A stretch of 10,924 bases of DNA from DRGT01 sp022567895 (GTDB taxonomy: Archaea > Thermoproteota > Nitrososphaeria > Nitrososphaerales > Nitrosopumilaceae). The notes beneath the pieces were generated by a model. It saw only the letters and a list, made by a program, of their open reading frames with translations, ran no database searches and had not been told where the DNA came from. Made by a program: the position numbers and the translations under genes. Shown in pieces: positions 1-5,558 of this stretch. The DNA lies in the NCBI GenBank assembly GCA_022567895.1, contig JADFGC010000041.1, forward strand, positions 1-10,924, written 5' to 3'. Within the stretch, counting starts at the first letter, position 1. Each line of letters starts with the position of its first letter.

Positions 1-74
1 AATATTACCAGTGCGATTACAGTCTTGTATTTTAGTATACTAGACTTTGTTGTGTTTTGGACTTGTTGTGTCAT
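1..74 (-). CDS. Possible N-terminus of an unidentified protein, cut by the window edge
   Basis: An ATG at 74-72 on the minus strand opens a frame that stays open for 24 codons to base 1. It begins MTQQVQNTTKSSILKYKTVI, followed by ALVI, so a polar N-terminus leads into a hydrophobic start that could be a membrane segment or signal anchor. An in-frame TGA lies three codons upstream (86-84), so the ATG is the first usable start. It would be divergent from the Lrp-type regulator, sharing the 75-219 intergenic region. A TATA-like stretch (AAATACTT, about 102-109) lies about 31 nt upstream, slightly far for a leaderless start. Too little is visible to name a family; it could be a chance open frame. 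Confidence 0.4.
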   Translation of the reverse strand, partial: MTQQVQNTTKSSILKYKTVIALVI

Positions 75-151
75 GTCTTTTCAAAATATTGGAATGCAAA
101 CAAGTATTTGAAACGGACCTGACTTTTCGCTCCATTCTAGTTCAGAAGCTA

Positions 152-172
152 AACTATTTCACCAGAATAGTT
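152..172. repeat. Inverted repeat AACTAT-N9-ATAGTT upstream of the Lrp-type gene
   Basis: AACTAT at 152-157 and its exact reverse complement ATAGTT at 167-172 are separated by 9 nt. Each arm extends to the heptamer AACTATT on its own strand. The same heptamer occurs twice in tandem upstream of etfB (786-792 and 796-802). It lies about 48-68 nt before the regulator's start codon, a fitting place for an operator, but this is inferred from symmetry and recurrence only. Confidence 0.4.
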
Positions 173-206
173 CATCTTTTGAACATTCCCGCATTTTGTC
201 TCATAT

Positions 207-220
207 TGAATCATGATTCA
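207..220. repeat. Perfect 14-bp palindrome TGAATCATGATTCA at the start of the Lrp-type gene
   Basis: TGAATCATGATTCA reads identically on both strands without a spacer. Its last base is the A of the ATG start codon (220). Lrp/AsnC proteins are dimers that bind palindromic DNA and commonly autoregulate, so this could be an autoregulatory operator over the start site. No strong TATA box was found at the leaderless distance for this gene. Confidence 0.45.
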
Positions 221-771
221 TGGTTGATGAGCTTGACCGTAAAATTCTGAACATGCTCATTGCAGATGGAAGGCAATCAAATAGAATTATGGTAAAAAAG
301 CTTGGAGAGGAAGGAATTCGTATTTCTGAGAGAGGTTTGGGAAAGCGAATTGCCAGATTAGAAAAGGAAAGGATCATCACAGGTTACACTGCTATGGTTG
401 ACATGAAAAAGGTCAACATGGGCGTTCCAAGACTTATCACAGTAAAACTATCTTCTCCAAAAAACTTTGTACAACGACTAGATGATATGAAACAATATCT
501 CAAAGACGCACCGTTTTGCGACTTTTCTGCAAGATCAGATGGCGGTATTGATTGGATAGAATTGAAATTTTTCAATGATACACATCAAGCTAACATGGAA
601 GCTGATCTATACCGCACTTGGTTTGGTGATATAATAGAAGACTATCGCTCATACGACTTGGATGTTTACAAGTTTAGATGGCAGCTTTTCGAAGAAAAAG
701 ATTTCAATTCATTCATGCAAGCAATGCAAAAAAAATCTGAAGAAAGGCCTCTCATAAAGCTCAAACAATAA
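220..771 (+). CDS. Lrp/AsnC-family transcriptional regulator
   Basis: This 183-residue protein has an AsnC-type winged helix-turn-helix at residues 3-57, opening with LDRKILNMLIADGRQSN and ending with LEKERIITGYTAMVD, both typical of the family. Residues 68-160 fit the place of the ligand-binding RAM domain but are divergent (a G-G-I-D-W segment near 108-112 and a W at 134). The last 20 residues are a charged tail. The family binds DNA as dimers or octamers and often senses amino acids or other small metabolites; the effector here is unknown. ATG 220 is chosen because an in-frame TGA lies two codons upstream (214-216). It sits 121 nt before the etfB operon in the same orientation. AACTATT sites lie ahead of both transcription units, so it may regulate itself and the ETF genes; that link is inference. 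Confidence 0.88.
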   Translation: MVDELDRKILNMLIADGRQSNRIMVKKLGEEGIRISERGLGKRIARLEKERIITGYTAMVDMKKVNMGVPRLITVKLSSPKNFVQRLDDMKQYLKDAPFCDFSARSDGGIDWIELKFFNDTHQANMEADLYRTWFGDIIEDYRSYDLDVYKFRWQLFEEKDFNSFMQAMQKKSEERPLIKLKQ

Positions 772-781
772 AACCAATCAG

Positions 782-808
782 TTCCAACTATTTCCAACTA
801 TTTAGTTG
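782..808. repeat. Tandem and inverted AACTATT operator-like cluster upstream of etfB
   Basis: TTCCAACTAT occurs at 782-791 and again at 792-801, a direct repeat with a 10-bp period (one helical turn). The second copy also forms the palindrome CAACTA-TT-TAGTTG (795-808). The cluster lies about 55-80 bp upstream of the etfB TATA element, as expected for an activator or repressor site. The neighbouring Lrp-type regulator is the obvious candidate binder. The palindrome might instead be a weak hairpin at the 3' end of the regulator mRNA. Confidence 0.45.
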
Positions 809-861
809 TAAGAGCGAGCTGTATTTGTTTACCAAAAAATAGCTTGAAAATATGACTTAGG

Positions 862-869
862 TTTAAATT
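862..869 (+). promoter_or_regulatory. TATA element of the etfB operon, followed by a C7 tract
   Basis: TTTAAATT is centred about 27 nt before the etfB ATG (893), the archaeal TATA-to-TSS distance, which implies a leaderless or nearly leaderless transcript. Seven consecutive C bases (871-877) lie directly between this element and the start, unusual for such AT-rich DNA. The same octamer serves the HD-domain gene at 5527-5534 on the other strand. Confidence 0.6.
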
Positions 870-892
870 TCCCCCCCAAAGGCAGTCAAAAT

Positions 893-1768
893 ATGGGACT
901 GAACGTTGCCGTAATAATCAAGCTAGAGCCCGACTTTTCAGAGGGCAATGTAAGCTATAATCCTGATGGTACTCTAAACAGAACCGAAACAAAAAACACC
1001 TTAGGTCCACATAGCGCAATTGCAGCTCAAGCTGCATTTTACGCTAAAGTGATGCATGATGCAAAAATTTCAATTGGAACCATGGGACCACCAATTGCTG
1101 ATCTTGCACTTCAACAAGCTCAACAGATCTCAGATGCTGATGAGCTTCATCTGTATAGCGACAGACTTTTTGCAGGAGCAGATACTTTGGGAACTGCTGA
1201 GGTTCTCAAGACTGGCATTGAGAAAATGCAAGGAAAGATGGACATTGTTTTTGCAGGACACAGAGCATCTGATGGTGAAACCGGACAAACAGGTCCACAA
1301 ACTGCTTGGAAGCTTGGATTTACATTTCTTGGCAATGTAATTAGTTATGAATTAGATTTAGAGACTAGGACAATTCGCGCAAAACGAATGGTTAGTTTGC
1401 AAGGAACTCCTGATGTTATTGAAGAGATTGAAGCGCCACTTCCAGTTTTCATATCTATTGATCCTGCTTTCAAATCAAAGTTTAATACAGTTTCTCAAAG
1501 ATTAGCATTCCAAAAATATCAAAAGGCTGCAACAAAGAAAGCAAAAAACTACAAAGAATATCTCAAAGTTTTCAACGGAAAAGAATTAGGAGTTGATGAA
1601 ACGCTGGTTGGACTTCCAGGCTCTCCAACAATTGTGTACAAGGTTGAACGAATTCCAAAATCGACAGCCACAAGACAAGCTGAAATTATTGATGGTTCAG
1701 ATCCTGCACAGTTACAAAAAGTTGTTGGAAGAATGAAAGAAGCATTATCTGCAATGGTGATTAAATAA
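893..1768 (+). CDS. etfB: Electron transfer flavoprotein beta subunit (EtfB/FixA type)
   Basis: EtfB pairs with EtfA to form a cytoplasmic two-flavin electron carrier. The 291 residues start with a Rossmann-like strand (VAVIIKLEPD). RLFAGADTLGT at 91-101 matches the conserved segment of Fix-type EtfB proteins. DGETGQTGP at 127-135 corresponds to the DGDTAQVGP motif that, from family knowledge, marks Fix/bifurcating ETFs, whereas classical mitochondrial-type EtfB has a different sequence here. GLPGSPTIVYKVERIP (240-255) matches the conserved C-terminal segment of the family. The family norm is about 250-290 residues, so it is full length. It is first in the etfB-etfA-fixCX operon, with its stop overlapping the etfA ATG by one base (TAATG). 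A TATA box 27 nt upstream suggests leaderless translation. The identity is secure; bifurcating activity is inferred from motifs and gene context. Confidence 0.95.
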   Translation: MGLNVAVIIKLEPDFSEGNVSYNPDGTLNRTETKNTLGPHSAIAAQAAFYAKVMHDAKISIGTMGPPIADLALQQAQQISDADELHLYSDRLFAGADTLGTAEVLKTGIEKMQGKMDIVFAGHRASDGETGQTGPQTAWKLGFTFLGNVISYELDLETRTIRAKRMVSLQGTPDVIEEIEAPLPVFISIDPAFKSKFNTVSQRLAFQKYQKAATKKAKNYKEYLKVFNGKELGVDETLVGLPGSPTIVYKVERIPKSTATRQAEIIDGSDPAQLQKVVGRMKEALSAMVIK

Positions 1769-2949
1769 TGGTAGAAAATTATCGACACTTGTATGTTATA
1801 ATTGAACTTGAAGATGAAAAGTTTCTACCAGTAAGCCTTGAAATGCTTGGAGAAGCAAGACGTCTTTTAGATGATTTTAATAAAAAATATTCCACAAAAG
1901 AAAAAGTTGTTGCAGTAGTTCTAGGACATAACATCAAGAATATTTCTAAACAATTAATTGAATATGGTGCTGATGCTGTAATCTTTTCTGATAGTCCTGA
2001 GCTGAAGGATGTAAGAAACACAATTTACACCAAAGTAATTAGTCAAATTGCTCAAGACATCAAAACTTTAGCTGAAGTGGAACCAGAATATGCAAGCGAG
2101 ATAAAACGGCCAAGATACATGTTTTTTGCAGCAGATAGTATTGGCAGACATCTTTCATCAACGGTTCTCGCAGAATTAGAGTCAGGATTAGCTTCAGACA
2201 TCAATAAGCTTGTAATTGAGGATATTGAAATGTCGCATCAGCACAAAACTGCTGGCAAAAAAGAAACTTTTGCAAAAACTTTAGAAATGTACAGGCCAGA
2301 CTTTTCAGGATTTTTGTGGACTACAATTCTTTGTCTTGATAATCGTAATCCGGCGTACAAGCGAGATTATCATCCACAAGGATGTAGTATGATTCCAGGT
2401 GTCTTTGAACCAATAAAACCAGATTCATCAAGACAAGGAAAGGTAATCGAATTTGTTCCAACAATCGATGAGCAAGATCTCAAAGTAAAGGTTCTTAGTC
2501 GTAAAATAATTGAAAGTGAGGTTGATTTTGATACTCCAAGAACAATTGTAAGTTTTGGTCGAGGAATTAAGGATGATCCAGAACAAAACGTCAAGCTTGT
2601 AGAACAATTAGCAAAAGAGTTGAATGCAGAAATTGGTGTGACTTTGCCAATATCAAAAAAGCCGTATGTAGTTAGTTCGGCATTAGATTCAAAGTACATG
2701 ATTCCAGATAGAGTGATTGGAACTAGTGGTCACAAAACAAGTCCTTTATTGTATATTGCCGCTGGAGTTAGTGGAGCAATGCAACACGTCTGGGGAATGA
2801 AGGATTCCGGATTTGTTGTGGCAATTAACCCAGATGAGGAAGCTCCCATAAAAGATGAGTGTGATGTTTTCATTAAGGGTAGGATGGAAGATGTAATTCC
2901 ATTGTTAATTGAAGAGATCAAAAAACAAATGTTAGTTGTAGAGGCGTAA
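1768..2949 (+). CDS. etfA: Electron transfer flavoprotein alpha subunit (EtfA/FixB type)
   Basis: EtfA supplies the FAD-binding domain that passes electrons from EtfB to the quinone oxidoreductase. Residues 120-150 hold the alpha-subunit segment DSIGRHLSSTVLAELESGLA. VSFGRGIKD at 261-269 and the C-terminal FAD motif at 317-356 (IGTSGHKTSPLLYIAAGVSG, then AMQHVWGMKDS and VAINPDEEAP) are canonical. At 393 residues it is longer than the roughly 310-330 of classical EtfA. Much of the excess lies at about 150-225, including PQGCSMIPG, with cysteines at 189 and 206; a similar linker is expected in archaeal homologues. The start ATG overlaps the etfB stop by one base, implying translational coupling. 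Six bases separate its stop from the TTG of the fixCX-like gene. Confidence 0.95.
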   Translation: MVENYRHLYVIIELEDEKFLPVSLEMLGEARRLLDDFNKKYSTKEKVVAVVLGHNIKNISKQLIEYGADAVIFSDSPELKDVRNTIYTKVISQIAQDIKTLAEVEPEYASEIKRPRYMFFAADSIGRHLSSTVLAELESGLASDINKLVIEDIEMSHQHKTAGKKETFAKTLEMYRPDFSGFLWTTILCLDNRNPAYKRDYHPQGCSMIPGVFEPIKPDSSRQGKVIEFVPTIDEQDLKVKVLSRKIIESEVDFDTPRTIVSFGRGIKDDPEQNVKLVEQLAKELNAEIGVTLPISKKPYVVSSALDSKYMIPDRVIGTSGHKTSPLLYIAAGVSGAMQHVWGMKDSGFVVAINPDEEAPIKDECDVFIKGRMEDVIPLLIEEIKKQMLVVEA

Positions 2950-2955
2950 GAAAAT

Positions 2956-4830
2956 TTGGAACGATATGATGTAGCAATTGTTGGTGGAGGTTCAGCAGGA
3001 TTAGCAGCTCTGAAAAGACTTTCAAAGCTAGGAAAACAAGCAATTCTTTTAGAGGCAGGATCATCTGTTGGAGCAAAAAATCTTTCTGGTGGAATTTTGT
3101 ATTCAAAGAAACCAAAGAAAGGCCAAGTAAACAACGTTGAAGATCTTTACGAGAATTTTCTAGAAGAAGCACCTTATGAAAGAAAAATTACAAAGTATCT
3201 TTTGCATTCAACTTCAAAAGATAAAGTTTACACAATGGATCTAACTGCAGCTCATGAATATCAAGCAAATTTTGGTTATTCCGTTTTGATGAACAAACTA
3301 AATTCATGGTTTGCAAAAGAAGCGCTAGATGCAGCAGAAAAAAATGGTGGGGGAATTGTTCCTGGAGTACACGTCAGTTCCATATTTTGGGATGAACGAA
3401 AGGGAACAACAATAGTTCAAGCTGATGAATTAGAAGAGTTTGAAGTAATGGCAGTTATTGCAGCTGATGGAGTAAATTCAGAAATTGCTGAAATGACAGG
3501 TGCCAGACAAAAGTTTTCTACACCTCAATTGTTTCAAGGAGTTAAAGTCATAATTAAACTACCAGAGGAAATAATCAACGAAAGATTTGGTATTGATTCT
3601 GATGAAGGAGTAGCTCATCTCTTTGCTGGAGATGTAAATCTAAATCATATTGGTGGTGGATTTCTTTACACAAACCGAAACACTTTGTCGTTAGGTGCAG
3701 TTTACCATTTTAGTTCATTATTAGAAAAACCAACATATCCTCACGAATCAATTGATGCATTATTAAAAAATCCATTTGTTAGTGAATTAGTTAAAGATCA
3801 AGTCCCAATAAAACCAAAAATTGACAAAAATCTTCCACAAGAAGAACAGTTTCGAATAAAGTTTGCAGTTGCAAAGTTAATCAAAACTTGGTATGAAATA
3901 AGAGATGCTTATCTATCAAAAGCAGGAAAAGATAATCTAATCAATAGTGGAAAATACAAAACTGCTGACGACATCAAGGCTAAACTTGATTCTATTAATC
4001 AACAAATTCAAGAAAAGTACGGTGTAACTTTTGGAACTGATTATGTTGAGGTTGAATATGGTGCAAAGTTAGTTCCTGATGGAAAACGCGGTATGATGAA
4101 AAAGCCTTACTTTAAGAATGTCCTTTTTGTTGGTGATGCAGCTGGAAGAGGAATTTTCATTGGTCCTAGAATCGAAGGTCTAAACGTAGGAATTGATGAT
4201 GCAGTAAGAGCTTCAGACGCAATATCACGAGCAATCGACAAAAACAATTTCTCAAATGATTATCTTGGAGAATATTATACAAAGTCAATTAATGAAAGTC
4301 CATACACTACTGACATGAAACAAATTGATGCAGACTATTTGAAAATTTTCCTTGATGCTGCAAAAGATATTCCAAAAGATATCATCAGTGCAAAATATGG
4401 TACAGTCTTAAAATTAATGTCAAGTGGAAAATTAAGAAGTATTGCCGTAAAGTTTGCAAATATTCTAGGATACGATAGGTTGCTTCCTATATTAGAATCA
4501 GAGGAAACCTTCGTTAAGGTTCCAATTGAGCTTGCAGAAAGATTAGGTGAGACCATGAAAGCGAGTTACACGCCATCAATACCATCACTTGATGATAGAG
4601 TTGCAAAGCTTACTTACAATGATGATCATATCGCTCACATCAAGGTTCTAAAACCAACTAGTGAATTTATGAAGAAAATGGTAACTTTGTGCCCAACAAA
4701 GTGCTATAGTGAAGAAAACGGAAATGTTTTGATTCAGCATGAGGGTTGTGTTGATTGTGGAACCTGTTCACAAGAGACTGATTGGAAGCATCCACGTGGT
4801 GAAAAAGGAATTCACTATCAGTATGGTTAG
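2956..4830 (+). CDS. fixC: ETF:quinone oxidoreductase, FixC flavoprotein fused to a FixX-type ferredoxin
   Basis: This 624-residue protein takes electrons from the ETF and delivers them to the membrane quinone pool. The N-terminal dinucleotide-binding motif is VGGGSAG (9-15), with the FixC signature GAKNLSGGILY at 39-49. The second FAD motif is FVGDAAGRGIFIGPRIEGLN (391-410). The last 50 residues are FixX-like: CP at 579-580, CVDCGTC at 598-604, then WKHPRGEKGIHYQYG, giving cysteines 579, 598, 601 and 604 for one [4Fe-4S] cluster, plus C583. In FixC/FixX systems these are two genes; fusion resembles mitochondrial ETF-QO. Residues about 285-362 form a charged, helix-rich insertion not expected in FixC. 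The start is TTG: no in-frame ATG precedes the Rossmann motif, and GAGG (2941-2944) could act as a ribosome site. The stop overlaps that of the convergent HD gene by four bases. Confidence 0.93.
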   Translation: MERYDVAIVGGGSAGLAALKRLSKLGKQAILLEAGSSVGAKNLSGGILYSKKPKKGQVNNVEDLYENFLEEAPYERKITKYLLHSTSKDKVYTMDLTAAHEYQANFGYSVLMNKLNSWFAKEALDAAEKNGGGIVPGVHVSSIFWDERKGTTIVQADELEEFEVMAVIAADGVNSEIAEMTGARQKFSTPQLFQGVKVIIKLPEEIINERFGIDSDEGVAHLFAGDVNLNHIGGGFLYTNRNTLSLGAVYHFSSLLEKPTYPHESIDALLKNPFVSELVKDQVPIKPKIDKNLPQEEQFRIKFAVAKLIKTWYEIRDAYLSKAGKDNLINSGKYKTADDIKAKLDSINQQIQEKYGVTFGTDYVEVEYGAKLVPDGKRGMMKKPYFKNVLFVGDAAGRGIFIGPRIEGLNVGIDDAVRASDAISRAIDKNNFSNDYLGEYYTKSINESPYTTDMKQIDADYLKIFLDAAKDIPKDIISAKYGTVLKLMSSGKLRSIAVKFANILGYDRLLPILESEETFVKVPIELAERLGETMKASYTPSIPSLDDRVAKLTYNDDHIAHIKVLKPTSEFMKKMVTLCPTKCYSEENGNVLIQHEGCVDCGTCSQETDWKHPRGEKGIHYQYG

Positions 4831-5504
4831 GTTGCAGCAACTCTAACGCTTTTCAATTCATCATATGCATTTCTAATCTCTTTGTAAACGCTATCCATTT
4901 GTGGAGGAATGATTGGATATGCAAGGTAAAAGTCTTCTGCTTCCCTAAGATAACGTTTTATTTTTTCATGATCTGGTATTTTAGAAATAAATTTCATGTT
5001 GTTTAGTCTGTCTGCTAGTTTTATGGTTTTAACATCATATTCTGATTTTACAAGCTCCTGACAATATTCAATGAATCGTTCATGTTTTTGTTCTTCTTCA
5101 TTAGATCCTGAAAAATTTTCGAGTGGTTTTGTTTTCAACGTCATTGCGATGTTGTATACATAATCACCAAATCTGTGTTTAAAATACGCATCAAAACCAT
5201 ATGCCTTTGATGCATATAGATCTAAGATTCTATCATTGTCCTCCATAACATCATGTAAAATTGCAGATGAAATTTGTAGAGTAGTTAATAGTTTGTGTGT
5301 TGATTGGTAATGCTTTATCACATCAAGTGTTACTGGCCAAATATGAGTTTCTAAAAATGATGAAGTGCCATCTTCTCTTTTTATTCCAGCGTGAACCTCT
5401 TCTGCAGTTTCAATTGAACCCTCTACAAGAGTATCAATTCTAATTTTTGCTTCATTTTCAATATAGGAGAGTAGTTCATCTTTAGTTAGAGATTCGGTTG
5501 CCAT
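4827..5504 (-). CDS. HD-domain protein resembling the (p)ppGpp hydrolase domain of RelA/SpoT (small alarmone hydrolase type)
   Basis: This is a 225-residue single-domain protein. The motif order matches the hydrolase half of RelA/SpoT enzymes: AEEVHAGIKREDGTSSFLETH at 35-54 (family form A..H..Q.R.SG.PY..HP), HDVMED at 84-89, and KLADRLNNM at 162-170. Metal ligands would be H54, H84, D85 and D165, with E88/D89 the ED pair; all are present, so an active metallo-phosphohydrolase is likely. No synthetase, TGS or ACT domain follows, so it resembles stand-alone hydrolases of the Mesh1/SAH kind. Possible substrates include (p)ppGpp, pApp or NADPH; which applies cannot be read from sequence. ATG 5504 has a TATA element centred 26 nt upstream. 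It follows the cyclophilin gene on the same strand after 54 nt but has its own promoter. Confidence 0.85.
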   Translation of the reverse strand: MATESLTKDELLSYIENEAKIRIDTLVEGSIETAEEVHAGIKREDGTSSFLETHIWPVTLDVIKHYQSTHKLLTTLQISSAILHDVMEDNDRILDLYASKAYGFDAYFKHRFGDYVYNIAMTLKTKPLENFSGSNEEEQKHERFIEYCQELVKSEYDVKTIKLADRLNNMKFISKIPDHEKIKRYLREAEDFYLAYPIIPPQMDSVYKEIRNAYDELKSVRVAAT

Positions 5505-5513
5505 ACACTATAC

Positions 5514-5528
5514 AATGGTTTTACCATT
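5514..5528. repeat. Inverted repeat AATGGT-TTT-ACCATT in the HD gene promoter
   Basis: Perfect 6-bp arms flank a 3-nt spacer, lying between the TATA element (5527-5534) and the start codon (5504) of the HD-domain gene and touching the TATA box. A dimeric protein bound here would block transcription initiation, so an operator role is plausible but inferred from position and symmetry only. Confidence 0.4.
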
Positions 5529-5534
5529 TAAATT
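5527..5534 (-). promoter_or_regulatory. TATA element of the HD-domain gene
   Basis: AATTTAAA on the minus strand (TTTAAATT on plus) is centred about 26 nt upstream of the ATG at 5504, consistent with a leaderless transcript. It matches the octamer found before etfB. Confidence 0.55.
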
Positions 5535-5558
5535 TCTGATCATTGGTTTGAGGGTAGT

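Noticed and set aside
47..250. 67-residue plus-strand open frame overlapping the start of the Lrp-type gene
   Set aside because: Cysteine- and leucine-rich sequence with no family features, overlaps a clear HTH gene in another frame, and has no promoter or ribosome site.
795..808. CAACTA-TT-TAGTTG as an intrinsic terminator of the regulator gene
   Set aside because: The stem is only six AT-rich pairs with a two-base loop and no T run follows; archaeal termination does not normally need such hairpins.
2730..3134. 134-codon minus-strand open frame across the etfA/fixC-like junction
   Set aside because: Antisense to two well-supported genes; composition is that of a shadow frame.
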